This document shows positions 10,900 to 24,400 of a DNA stretch of 64,000 nt, piece after piece. Numbering within the stretch: position 1 is the first letter of the stretch; each line of letters opens with the position of its first letter. The notes under the pieces are model-generated. The model ran no database searches, had not been told where the DNA came from, and worked only from the letters and a program-made list of their open reading frames with translations. The position numbers and the translations under genes are program-made. The DNA is from Beroe forskalii (taxonomy: Eukaryota > Ctenophora > Nuda > Beroida > Beroidae), in contig WFMF01000088.1 of assembly GCA_011033025.1 (NCBI GenBank), positions 473,378 to 537,377 on the forward strand, given 5' to 3'.

Positions 10900-13800
10900 A
10901 CCTTATCGGACATAATCATCACGGACATAACAGCCACGCTGAGACCCCAGCGTGAATATTACTTCCGTTATTCTAATATCTATAATTCTCAGGTCCGTGA
11001 AAGTCAAGTATTTCCTCTTAAAATTTCTAGGATACAATCGCAAATTTTTTGACTTAATCTCGTTAAATTTCAAACGCACAAAATCAAATTATTATAAAGC
11101 TCTTCAGAAAATTATGGTGACAGACGATAGTACAAACTGCAGTATGTGCGTCCTTTTTGTGTGCGCAGTGTAAGTTCGCTCGGCGTACAGACATGTTTGA
11201 TGTCATTCGAGAGACTGTAGAGTGTGGGATGTAATGAAGGGAAAATATGTTTATACGCCGCGCAAACTCAAATTGCAGTGTGAACTGTGAACCGCCCCTG
11301 CAAGACTCCTTTTTCATGCTAAGTAACTGACAAAAAATATAGGAAAAATCGAGCCAAAAATTTCGAATTTTTATTTGAAAATTTTAAGTGGCAGGATCAA
11401 GCGTGAGTATTATCGTACGTGAAGTTTTAGGTACGTGAGTATATTAACAGTCCGTGATAATTATGTCCGATTGTCCGATAAGGTATCATTATCAAGTTAG
11501 GAAAAAACGCTCACGAAATGTGCTGAAGTTTTCATTATACTGCAGCAGGATGCTTAAAAACGTCAGAATAACACATTTTGACATTTAATAACAAAGACAC
11601 ATCGCAACCTCAAATGCTCTGTAGCGAATCACAGCAATTGTGATACAAGTATTCTTAACCAGTATGGAGAGATTAAGCCAAATACGGGAGTTTATGAACT
11701 TGAATTTTTAATAAAACCGGTTTCAAGTTAAATAGCTAAGTGTGGAAGGAGATTTTAAAATAAAATTCGTTGATTAGATATTGATTGAGAGGTTGAAATC
11801 AAAGCTTGAATTAAAGTTTTTCAGCGTCAATGGTTCAGTAAGCCTTTGAGAAACACAGATATGAAGCATAATTAAATGAACAAAATATTGAATATGCACA
11901 AATGAATACAACTGTGAACTTGATTGGGACAAAACTAAATGATTGCTTCGTTTTATCTGTTGAACCATTGACCTATTCCTTAGAATAGTTACAGCACATC
12001 TAAATTATCTACTTACACTACCACCGACTAAAGAACTTCAGGCGAAAATTGTGCTGAGGTCCCTGGGCTAAGCATATCACAAAAGTTCAAAAGCTCAAAG
12101 CTGGGATCATTATATCCGCAACCTATCGTATAATAAAACCATTAAATTTACTATGCATCATCGTATACGATGGTCAAAAAGTTGGCAAGTCATTAGCTAA
12201 CTATCTTTTGTTTCAAGCTCACAGTACCGGCTAGAAAGTATATGCGATCACATGGTAGGATAGAATCACATGACTGACCGGCCCCATGTTATTCTATTTA
12301 ATGAGGAACATATTATTGTCCTGGTAATTGCAAACTTAGTACATTTTCAAGGTAAAGTTATTCCTAGTATCCCCAATGATAGCTTTAAAAGAGGAATTGG
12401 CTTTCTTATTAAGTTGAAAAGGTATAGTAAATCATGCAATTGGAGCTCTGTAATGGAGACGGATGGTAATACTTTGATAGGGTACCATTACAGTAGGAAC
12501 CTATTGCTTATACTAAAATGGTACAGTCCCTATAATATGTGACTTCTAAGCCAGTAAACCAACATAATGCGCATCTGGTAAGTCTAGAAAGCTACATATA
12601 ATGGAGCTACTGAGGATACGCCCAGTTACTGAGAACAGTTACCAGGGTCTATAAACGATGGGAAAAGGAGGCCAAACATTGCTTTGAAGTTTAAATGATA
12701 TTATGAATCGTATCTGAACACATCATAATATTCTGATATATTCAAACTATATGAAAAGCGATTGTTTGAATGAGAGAGACACACAAAAATACACAGTACA
12801 ACCACAATATATTATTAACAATATGTTTTGAAGAATAAATCCAAGAGATTAATTTAATAATATGTACATGTAAAAACTCTGAGTCAAGAGCTGCTTGAGC
12901 TATAGGAGATCTGTGAGGAGAGAGAGCTAGCTACCGAAGTCTTGCTTTAAAACGAAAACCAACGTTATATAATATCGTGAGTAATGGAAACTACTTTGCC
13001 AATGGCATGCACACAATGGGCCATTTAGTGCGCGTGTGTGCTCGCATTTACTCGAATCTAAACATGCCGTGAGACGCAACTGAGGGCCGGAAAAAGAGCG
13101 AACAGCATTGCTGAGAAAATGTACAATGTATCGTGTTTTGCTTACCAGATCTTAATTGCTTTCATTCATACTTTGTCAAAATATATTACAAAAAACATGG
13201 TCACAAGAAAATGTGATACATCATATGATGCTACATTGTGAAAGAAAGATAGAGAACAAAATAGCAAAAAGACCGCGAATGTACTTTGCACATGAAAACC
13301 AGAGTTCAACTGAGGCCTGTATATTCACCGCAAATTCAGTTATCAGATTTGATTTTTGCTGAAAGCGTGGAAATTTGAACCGATGAAACGCCGTGCTGGG
13401 CTAAGGATTTGCTGTACCAAGAAAGTAAAAGAAATGTATTACGTTCAACATTCGAGTCTATCTACATTAATAGACTTAATTCTATCTTGACATCATGTTT
13501 GAATCTCGGGTCTCAAATAACTCGAGTAGTCATTAAACTACTGTTGTATTAGTACAGGTCAAGGCAGGGTTACCTTAGTACACCACACCTATTACATGAT
13601 GTTTCGCCATGCAGCAAAGCACACGTAATATTGGCATAACCTACCCCCTTTAATTGTTTTCTCACGACGTAATGACTTAAATAGGGGTTGTTAAGGGGAG
13701 GTTTAATCGAGCTGTCGAGGTGTGATCATGAGCTAAGAAGAGAGGACACATGACGTGTTTTGAAAACTTAGGCGGTCACCTCAGAATATTTGGTCATTGG

Positions 13801-14311
13801 TTTGTGGAATAAACGTGCAGATAAATAAGGGACAAAAGAAAGGAGGAAATCAATATCGACTCAGCGATCGTGACATTCCGAAGCAGCTGTAATCAGATAG
13901 CAAATGAAATGTATACACGAGTGCAAACCGCGTGAAAAGCAGTGCGTATAAAGTTTAAGTTCCCGCTCAATGAAATACAGCTGCTATTTTGTGTAACGTG
14001 TGATGATCGAATGATGAGGTCAACTACCCGCTGAGTAGAGTACACACTCGTATTACGTCATAACGGCAAGTGATCCGGGGTCTGAACGAAAAAATACGCA
14101 GCTAAACGTAATCAATTTACCATCTTAAACTATGTCAACGAAGTCATTTTAACAACCTATTTTCATCACGCAAGGCATAAATTTTGCAACTCAATCCTGT
14201 ATTGAAAGTATCACTAGCTAGTCATCACGGCACCAAACTCACTAGACCCTTTCATAATATGGGTGGGTAGGTAGGTAGGTACATTTGGGGCAAAACAATG
14301 CGCAGGGCGGA
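10900..14311. other. Intergenic, no gene recognised
   Basis: AT-rich and without coding signatures or clear repeats, apart from a (GTAG)n microsatellite at about 14263-14280. Confidence 0.4.
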
Positions 14312-15065
14312 TACCTTAGTGGTAGAAATTAAGATATGTATTTATTAAGGACGTACTTATTAAGAAGTGTACTAATTAAGGCAGTAAAATTTCTATAAAA
14401 ATCAGGAAATTCTAGGACTAAATTTTACGTCGTTTCATCAATTTTCAGCCAAAAATACTGATGTGAAAACAAGAAGAGGGTAGATTTTTCCATTGAATTC
14501 AATTTATTTGGGATCTATGAAATATAGACAAAAGTATAGCTAGGCTTTCTAGCTATACAGATTCGCAAACGGGTTTATGAGCATCCTAGAGTCAACACCA
14601 TGTTCTTTGCAATGTTTCACTGCCTCCGTTTGATGAAAGATTGGCCGATGATTCTGCTAAAATTTTGAAGGCCTTGTTTCCTGATGAAAACATCGAAGAT
14701 ATCGAAGATGGTTTTATTGGGCTTGAGGTGGAAGATATAGAAGATGTGTAGGAAGATGTAAAAGCCGAAGAAATGCCTATAATTGTTATCCATTGATAAT
14801 TGTTTAGGTATCATATCAAATTTGATTTTGTCTGCAGTGATGCTTTTGCTGAAAAATTCTGAACCTGTATTGAGAGAAAATACTAAAATAGAATGCCTTA
14901 ATATTGTAGTGAAAGAAAAGATAGGTATAGATGTACAAATCTTTAATTTAACAAAATTTTCTAAAATTTTGGTGTTGTAAAAATTACGGTGTGTAGAAAT
15001 TAAGATTTGTAGAATTTAAGGAGTGTACTATTTAAGACAGTAAAAGAATTTCACATTTCAAGGGA
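14312..15065. repeat. Degenerate element sharing a terminus with the TIR transposon at 32.3 kb
   Basis: The left edge reads taccttagtggtagaaatta, the same terminus as the intact TIR element at 32312-33090, but no inverted partner is found. Instead a ~65-bp segment (gtagaaattaaga...attaaggcagtaaaa) recurs in direct orientation at 14998-15050. The interior has a short acidic frame with repeated Glu-Asp (about 14626-14750, plus strand) of unknown meaning. Confidence 0.55.
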
Positions 15066-18000
15066 TGCATATTTCTGACATATAACAACTCATGTGGGAT
15101 GCAGGTGGGTCATTACGTAGTTACTTATGGTATGCTTGCCATGTTGTAGTGGAAGGGATTAGGGAGTGCGATAATTAGAAAAGTGGCGGAATTACCAATA
15201 GTCGCTAATCGAGCAATTAGGCTGGGTTGAACACTGAAATGAGTGACGTAGCGGTAGATACTCATTTTTATGGAAAATTTTCCGATGGGAAACTATGAAA
15301 AATATTAGGAATCTGGAAGTGAACTTTGAAAAACATTCACAGGGTTTCCGCTTTAGGTAGGCAATATGGCAATATCGACCAAAAGCACGCGATATGGAGC
15401 AAGAACAATTTATCCTGTCAGTGGCAGCAAATGGATTTCGTAAATAAGTTAATATATCGGTTACTGCCACACTCCCCACATCAATTATTATACATAGCAT
15501 GAGGAAAATATAGTTGGCGATTGAGGGAGTCATGATTATAATTGTCTAAAAGAGTGAATTTAAACCGTTCAATCGCTTATTCTACAAGCGTACTAGCCCT
15601 AATGAGAATATAAACATGTTATGGTACCAACCACTTACTGCTAATTTACTGTATCTCAAGGGTCTGTAAATCTAATCCTTGTGCTCGCTTAATCTCCTTG
15701 TGCTCACTTAAATGTGCCACTAGGTTCTCCACTTGTCCCGGGAAGCAACTGTCTCCAAAATCACATGGTATCATCAAGCTTGGGATGGTGGTCTCGGTAA
15801 CAGCTTTTAAACAGCGCCGAGCGCAAATCTCAATTCAACTCCGATCCGGGATAATTAAAGACTATAGGGGTATTTATGTGACCAATAGCTCAATTGGTTC
15901 CATATTATCTATACTACAGAGCTTTATGATTCTGGAATTCCTATTCATATTCATAAACTTGAGGATACGATCATGTCATCGAGAAACGAGATGGATGGAT
16001 AAAGTGACAATTCACTCCTCTCCGTGGATCATATTTTGCAAAGAATTGAACTAAAGAACTGACTACTCAAAATCACAGAATTATCCAAGCTAATAAAGAA
16101 ATAAATCACACGATCGAGCTAACAAGTCAGAGATTTAGGAATGTTACACAGAGTTAACAAAAGAAAGCAGTGATAATCACACGATCCTACAAACTACAGA
16201 CTCACTTCACAGAACAAAGCGCTGGAGGGGCTCTGTGTACAAATGAATCCTCTCCTTACAAGGGTCGTTATGTGTGATGGTTCCTTCCTTCCCTGTATTA
16301 CTGTATTCCCCCTCAAGACTCATGCTCATACACGGATATACATGCTCCACTGGAGGAACAGGTGTAAGAAATGAAGTCATTATCAGAGTTCAAAGTAACA
16401 AGTTGATGACGCTGAATTGTTTTATATTTGAGCGGAGGTTAAGGGGGATGAATATAGTACGTTTAAACAAGTGTATGTACGTTAAACGACCTAAACTGTG
16501 GCATTGTAACAAGTGAAGGTGACAATAGCGCAGTACACACAGCCCTGAGTGAGGCAATGCCTCTGGTGAGAGAGACAATCGTCATCATGGTGACGTGTCA
16601 AGGGAGCCGGGGTATTTAGCATGGTAAAGCTTCTACTAGATACCTACCTGTCGACTCTTGGCAATATGGCCCTCAGGTTCCCTCACCAACCCCTATAAGC
16701 TGCTCCTGTAATGCCATGTAACTGGATTACACTGGGGATTTTGCCAATTTGATTGAAAGGAGGAAGTTTTTGAATGGGTTTTATGGAATGTTCGATGGGT
16801 TTTTAGGGCTTTTTTGGGAAAATATTAGAATACAAATTTATATTTTTTTGAAATTTTAAATTTACAATTTTCTCGCTAATTGCGGCTTAACTAAACAACT
16901 GAAGGCAAATGCTTAATGATCCAAAGTCTCTGAGTATTCAGGACAGAGGACACTATCTACATATCTATACATCTCTATACCGAATAAAAGCTTTTTCTCA
17001 TGTTATATCCCCAAAGAGAAAGAAAGCTTTTATAATTTTCGTCGAGAAAGCATCCTCTACCATTACAAATGGTTACAATGGATCATAACGGAAACTGCCT
17101 ACGCAAAAAGTAGCAATTTATCTGCTTAACTCCGCCGTTGAGATCTCTTTCTTGAGAGCCGCACCCTCAAGTGTCGGTCTCCAGATAAAACAACTCAACA
17201 GACAATTTAGAAATTTAGCTTTTTCAGCCACTCTGTCTCCTACGCACAATTAGTTCACTGTCACAAGACTTATAAAAGTCAGGAGTATGGAATAGTTTGA
17301 AAATGGCTAAAATTAAAAGTTACTCTTCAGTCGATGCGGACTACTTACATCTAGTTGAAGTGGGCTTGAAAATCCACTCATGCAAAAAGGCTTCAGGAAT
17401 AATATTTGGAGTGATAGCAATTTTGATATGTGCAATTAAACCCCTAAGATGGAATGAAGTTCAAAATTAGTTTTATTTTTCTTGACAGTTGACTCTCATT
17501 GATTTTAATTTTTGTCATGCCATATCTTTATGTGAGGCTCCATTTTTATTTATTTTTCGAGTCCAAGTGGCAGCCGCGACTTTTTGTTATCCTCAATTCT
17601 TGTTCGCTGACTGTAATGGAGCAGTATTTGAGCTCTTGAATAATCAGCATAATCTGTTCCTGACCTCTTGAACTCTAGTAAAACTTTTAATGAAAAACTT
17701 GCAATACTAAACATTAACTAACCTGTTCACTATTAGGATCTTCAGTTCATCTGGCATCTTCCAATACTATTTTTCTGATTTCCTGGCTTCCATTCTTCAT
17801 TAATCTCACATTAGTCACCGCAATTAAATCTGGCATCACAATTACAAATTGGCACAAGTCAAATATCACTTTGCGTTATGATATTTCGGAAATAACTACA
17901 AAAAATGCCACAAGGCTGTAAAAGGGAAAAATTTAAAAACAACAGCTGCGACCAACGCAATGTAAAGTGGAAAAAATATGAAAATACGTTGTGTTGTCCT

Positions 18001-20771
18001 CTAACAATAATCATGATGATATGCTTGCAAATTAATCAGATGGAAAGACACATGAAATTCGTTACATGCATTGAGATCAATAATATCCTCTCTCACACAC
18101 ACATAGATCTGTAGTGTCTACATTGCGATACTTGCCAGAAGAGTAGCAATAATATAACATTAGAAGCATTACATGTTAGCTGGATTAAGTAGATAGAAGT
18201 ATAGCTGGATCTATATTTGTTTCAGAATGGATTTTACAATGTAGGATTGACTGATTGTACTCTCATTAGTGAGTTGTCAAGTAAGTGAGTCAAGGATGTA
18301 CGTTCTCCAAGTAAGGAGGTAGGTGGGGTCCCCTGTATTGTGTCTGATTGACCCTTCTATATAACAGTGAGATGATTAACAAGTTCAGCTACACATGGTC
18401 AATCAAACCTCAGAATTAGGGCGGATTGGAAAAGGCAATCATATATAATGTTATGAGCATGCTCAATGCTGTCTAAGCGTTCAAACAAGCTGAAAAGATA
18501 GTAACATTGGAGCTTTGGAAAGATACTTAGCGTAAGTTAAGTTAAGATAAAACCAAATATTGGGGTCGGGAAAGCCTGGCTACAAAACACATCATGCCAA
18601 TAAGGGCGGGGGGTGGAAGCCCCAAAAGCCAAGGCCTACCCGACCCCATTCGGTTTTTAAGCTACAGCTTCCCCAACAATAACATTTCACGAAAGCACGC
18701 TGGGTATCATACAAACATACAACTGTGCTCCCGACCAAACAGTCGTGTTATATAAGTTTAAAGATGCAACCAGCAAGGCATCATTATGATTATCAATGAT
18801 AAGTGATACAGATTGTTTATGACAAAGTACAGATCCATTAAAGCATCACCAAAGTGTCGTACCAGCTTGTGCGATTTAAGATAAACATTATATGAGAATA
18901 TGGGAGCATCGCTACTCCCATACACAATAAACACGATAAAGTGCTTCTAGCGAACAAAGGAGAGAAAAGCCAACTATGAGATCGAGAGAGCGGCTCACAT
19001 AGCAAGTCATGGCGAGAAGAGATGAGATTTTGAATACAGAATTATGGATGTGTCACAATATAGTGGTGTTTATATTATGTTTGTCAGACTGTAAATGACT
19101 CGCTCATGACAACCACGGCACTTATGACACAAGAAAGAGTGGTTAAAGGTGTACTTAAATCACGTATTTAAACTAATACTGCAGTTTAAGTAGCACCAGT
19201 GTAAATCGGGGGCCCTGCATTCTATGTGTGGAGCAATGGAGGGGGCTGGTAAAAGCGTTGTTGATATCATGTAGAAGCGATTGTGTAGGTTGAAATCCAG
19301 CAGCAACTCATTACTCACGGCTCGCTGTCAGAGGATAATCCATCATGGGAGCTTCACATTCCAGTGTCCTCTCGTTAGGAGGGTACAGGAAGTTTTCTAG
19401 GTGCAATCCTGCAGAACGGATTTAGATCTATAGTTTCAGAATAACGAACTATTTGGGTATTTGCTATTTCAGTTTAACCAAGTAAATGTAATGCATCATA
19501 TGGTAAACAATTTTACGAGCAGCAAAGCTCAAGTCAATCTCACAACGTTTCAGTGAAACTGAAAGCAAATTCCTCGGACGAGCAGTCAATAGCATTATAG
19601 TGCATTCAATATAGTGAAAAATGACGATGCCAAACATTGCGGACTTTCTACTGAGCTTCTACTGAGCTACAACAGAAACACATCAACTCACATACTATCA
19701 TACGACACTGTACTTCATGCTCCTAGAGATGGTGTTCTGACAAGTGTCACACAAGACATGTTGACTACATGTGCGGGTCTGGACACGTTGCCTTTCTCCC
19801 ACACACATCACTACATCATATCCTGAACTCAGGCTGTGATACGTCATCAGTTTACTATTACAAGCAGTGGCCATGCCGTCACTCCATGCTGTCTCTTGCT
19901 GTGTAGTTCTAGATCTGCAAACTGGAGTGGGTCAGACAAGATGGAGTAAACATGAAGCTAATGTCCAGGTCTCGGAGAGTCTGAATATGTCTCTCGGCTG
20001 TAGTTTATGTGCTTCACATCGACCATCGTGTGAGATTAGTGTGAACCACATGCACAGTTACACTAGATAAAGTAGAGATATATCGTAATGAATAGAATGG
20101 GAGAAAGTTATATTGCCCCCTACTGCGAGCTACACATTCACTGAGTCCAATGAAACGTGCAGCATCTCACAAACATTCTGGATGGAACATCATGCACTGT
20201 TATGTGGGTGAGAACTGCGTTGGTATTCCGGGTATTCCGATGATATGTATGAAAAAACAAAAGCCCGACTAAGTTCACCGATTTAGATCAGGAATGAATC
20301 ATGAAAATATGACAAAACTAAAAACAAAAGAGATTCACGGATAAGCAATTGACAGCATCAAGACAGTTAAATCCGAAGAGGCTTCTACAAGAAAACACAA
20401 CAAGTATATCTACTACCACGCGACTGTAGCTCTGTGACTGAAGTGAAATGGCTTCGTGGACAGGAGGTTCCCATTGTGGGTGTTTGCGACACAATGCTCG
20501 CAGGTACATTGCGATTCAAGTACCTCGGAACTAGAACTCCGGAACAGAGTATCGTTTATACCTTCCAGAGTCATTCGCTACCTAATTATTTGCATGACTG
20601 TAATTACATAATACAGTCCTACGAGAGGTATGTAGAGTAGTCAGTACCTCTAAATCTAGTCAATCACAAATCTAGTCAATCTCAAATCTGGTCAAAAGTA
20701 ATGTGGGTACAATAAGCTATAATGGTCTCAGTGAGAAATTGATCGGACTCGTTACAAACTTTGGAGCAGGT
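15066..20771. other. Intergenic or 5' intronic stretch, no gene recognised
   Basis: 5' exons of the ANK-FYVE gene could lie here, but no exon with matching phase and recognisable residues was found. Confidence 0.35.
18563..18646. repeat. GC-rich inverted repeat (hairpin)
   Basis: ggggtcgggaaagcctggct is matched in inverted orientation by agccaaggcctacccgacccc about 45 bases downstream, far more GC-rich than its surroundings. It could be a small foldback MITE; no target duplication was identified. Confidence 0.55.
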
Positions 20772-21363
20772 GGGTATAGGACTCTAGGTCGGGGGACTCT
20801 GGGTCGGGGGACTCTGGGTCGGCGGCTGAAAACCAGGGTGGACTCTGGGTCGGGAGATCCCCACAGGGTGGACTCTAGGTCGGGAGCCCTATTTACATGT
20901 TACGCTGATTAGGCAACAAGAATGCAGCATAGAATATATCGAGTTCAGTAGTTCAATACAAAGGGTTACAAGAAGTTAGATGGTGATAAAGGTAATCAAT
21001 ATAGGTAATATAATTAATTTCATGACATGAGATATATGAGCCCATCAGCCAACAAGCGGTATGGTATAGTGTCAGCTATGATCCGGCGGATCACATGCTG
21101 ACACCCTGTATCGTGAGTTCCTCAGTGTCTCAGCAATAAACTAGCGGATCACATGATTGGACCCTCTATACGGGCTCTGTCATCAGAGTTAACCGAGTGA
21201 TTCCCCGCATAGGACAAAAGCTTTAGGTAGTATATATAAACTAAAGGGGCTCCCGACCTAGAGTCCACCCTGTGGTGATCTCCCGACCCAGAGTCCACCC
21301 TGGTTTGCCGCCGCCGACCCAGAGTCCCCCGACCTAGAGTCCCCCGACCTAGAGTCCGTTCCC
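20772..21363. mobile_element. MULE-like foldback element, copy 2 (variant arms)
   Basis: Inverted arms of about 130 bp carry the same modular motif as copy 1 but with a different core: ggactctaggtcgg or ggactctgggtcgg where copy 1 has ggacacgaggtcgg. The left end gggtatagga matches the right end of copy 1; the right end ggggaacgga matches copy 1's left end. The central 330 bp shares only short gatccggcg pieces. No clear 9-bp duplication remains. Confidence 0.7.
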
Positions 21364-21471
21364 CAACCCGGTAGGTAGGCATTGGAGTCAAGAAGTGGGT
21401 ATTTTTGCCTAAGTGCCTAACCCGCTACCCCTTAACCCTTTAACGCCCCTCTCGGTTGCTGGTTTGCATAG

Positions 21472-24400
21472 AACTTACTACTCCACAACTCTAACAAGCC
21501 CCCTCTCGTCAGGAAGTGTAGTACCCCGCTGTGTGGAAAGTGCCTGGTTAACACGTTGTGCGGTGCCTGTAACAAGGTGCAGGAAGCCTACAATGAGCTC
21601 TGGCATGACATAGACATCTCCCTCTCCCTCTCACCCAAGGTCTGTATGATTGTGTTTATTCTTCTGTTTATTATTCTCCTTTTTATATGCCCTAAAGATA
21701 ACGATCCTGAGCCAAAGTCGAGGCGGTTGCACAGCTCGAAACGTCTAAAAGTAAAAGTTTAAAATTCTGACGCCAGTTTACTCTTAGGAAGTCGCTAACA
21801 CCTGTTAGTGATGCACCCAGTACCCTCTTAACCCACTGTCTCCCCCAGGAGAAAGACATTGATAACGCGTTTGAGGACATGATAGACGCCATCAAGGACC
21901 ACTCCCTGTCAACCCTACAGAACCTACTGGATCACTGCGGCAAATCGTAAGTTTTTAAAATACCTATTCTAGTTTCAACCAACTCGCTAACGCAGTGGAA
22001 CGGGAACACATGTAACAATGATCTGTACAGGATTACGTGACTAAGCAGTGGTCATATTCCCTGTCCCGCTTCATAACTGTAATCCTGGAGTAATATTGGC
22101 TGAGGATTCCCCTCGTATCAGGTTACGTGCAGTAACCTCATCAACATGGTTATTTCAGCATATAAAGATAGTCGGGTCATCGATCTTAAAGACTTAAGAC
22201 TTAGTCAACCAAATCCCTTTAGGATGTGAGGGTTGGCCGTTGAAAGTTGGCAGACATATATGTTTTCAAGAAATTTTCCTTGTTCAAAATTCAAATTCCA
22301 TTCGCAACTCGCAACGAATTCACGGAAGGTCGAAGGTGTCTCACAAATGTAGGTATACCGAATCAACAAACCAAGCGTCCAAGGGGTTACAAAAGCTCCC
22401 ATAAAATTTGACTGGGAGCCCAATCACCTAATGCTATTGGAATCACAACCCTTGGTATACCTACACTGGTAATCCAACGTATCGAGTTTTTGCCCTGTGA
22501 CCCTTATTACAGCTCAATTTTAATATCGCACAACCCTACTTTAAGCCGCGCACAGGGAAAACAGGCAGTATGAAATCATCAACACACCATTCTAAATCAT
22601 GATAATGACGTCACTCTCACTAGCCTGTTATTTGCTTGAAACCTCCAAAGTGATTCCTTGGATCAATGTCACGCCTTCACACTCACTCTCCGGGGTTATA
22701 CATGGGAATTCTGATATCTTGTGACATTGACAATGGTAAATCATCAGAGTGGTTTTATCAAGCAGTTTAATACGTGGAGCGTCAACTTTTGGCGGGATTA
22801 ATTAATTAAATTGACGTATTTCATACGCATTGGGGAAAATATGAAACTGAAACACTGTAAATTACGTAAATCTTCTGGTTCTTTGTATCACGGTTTGCTG
22901 ACCGTGTGGATGGTTGTTTACACTAAATCTATTAATGGTATTTTGGTAATCTTCAGCCTTCAATAAATGTACTCCCTCAGATTCTTAGATAAGTTTGATA
23001 GTGATGGTCAGACACTGCTTTTAAAAAAGCAGTTTGACAGTAAAGGTCTAACAAACTCCACCTTAGGCACCATAGATTTCTAGATAAGTTTGACAGTGAA
23101 GGTCTAACGAACTCCCCCTCAGATTTCTAGATAAGTTCGACAGTGAAGGCCTAACAAACAATACCCCCTCAGGTTTCTAGATAAGTTCGACAGTGAAGGT
23201 CTATCAAACAATACCCCCTCAGGTTTCTAGATAAGTTTGACAGTGAAGGTCTATCAAACAATACCCCCTCAGGTTTCTAGATAAGTTTGACAGTGAAGGC
23301 CTAACAAACAATACCCCTCAGGTTTCTAGATAAGTTTGACAGTGAAGGTCTATCAAACTCTCCCCTCAGGTTTCTAGATAAGTTTGACAGTGAAGGCCTA
23401 ACAAACAATACCCCCTCAGGTTTCTAGATAAGTTTGACAGTGAAGGCCTAACAAACAATACCCCCTCAGGTTTCTAGATAAGTTTGACAGTGAAGGTCTA
23501 TCAAACTCTCCCCTCAGGTTTCTAGATAAGTTTGACAGTGAAGGCCTAACAAACAATACCCCCTCAGGTTTCTAGATAAGTTTGACAGTGAAGGCCTAAC
23601 AAACAATACCCCTCAGGTTTCTAGATAAGTTTGACAGTGAAGGCCTAACAAACAATACCCCCTCAGGTTTCTAGATAAGTTTGACAGTGAAGGCCTAACA
23701 AACAATACCCCTCAGGTTTCTAGATAAGTTTGACAGTGAAGGCCTAACAAACAATACCCCCTCAGGTTTCTAGATAAGTTTGACAGTGAAGGCCTAACAA
23801 ACAATACCCCCTCAGGTTTCTAGATAAGTTTGACAGTGAAGGCCAGACAAACAATACCCCCTCAGGTTTCTAGATAAGTTTGACAGTGAAGGCCTAACAA
23901 ACAATACCCCTCAGGTTTCTAGATAAGTTTGACAGTGAAGGCCTAACAAACAATACCCCTCAGGTTTCTAGATAAGTTTGACAGTGAAGGCCTAACAAAC
24001 AATACCCCTCAGGTTTCTAGATAAGTTTGACAGTGAAGGCCTAACAAACAATACCGCCTCAGGTTTCTAGATAAGTTTGACAGTGAAGGCCTAACAAACA
24101 ATACCCCCTCAGGTTTCTAGATAAGTTTGACAGTGAAGGCCTAAAAAACAATACCCCCTCAGGTTTCTAGATAAGTTTGACAGTGAAGGCCTAACAAACA
24201 ATACCCCCTCAGATTTCTAGATAAGTTTGACAGTGAAGGCCTAACAAACAATACCCCCTCAGGTTTCTAGATAAGTTTGACAGTGAAGGCCTAACAAACA
24301 ATCCCCCCTCAGGTTTCTAGATAAGTTTGACAGTGAAGGCCTAACAAACAATACCCCCTCAGGTTTCTAGATAAGTTTGACTTTGACAGTGAAGGTCTAT

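Noticed and set aside
20434-20640. 68-codon frame upstream of MULE copy 2
   Set aside because: No recognisable family, no splice-compatible link to the ANK-FYVE gene.
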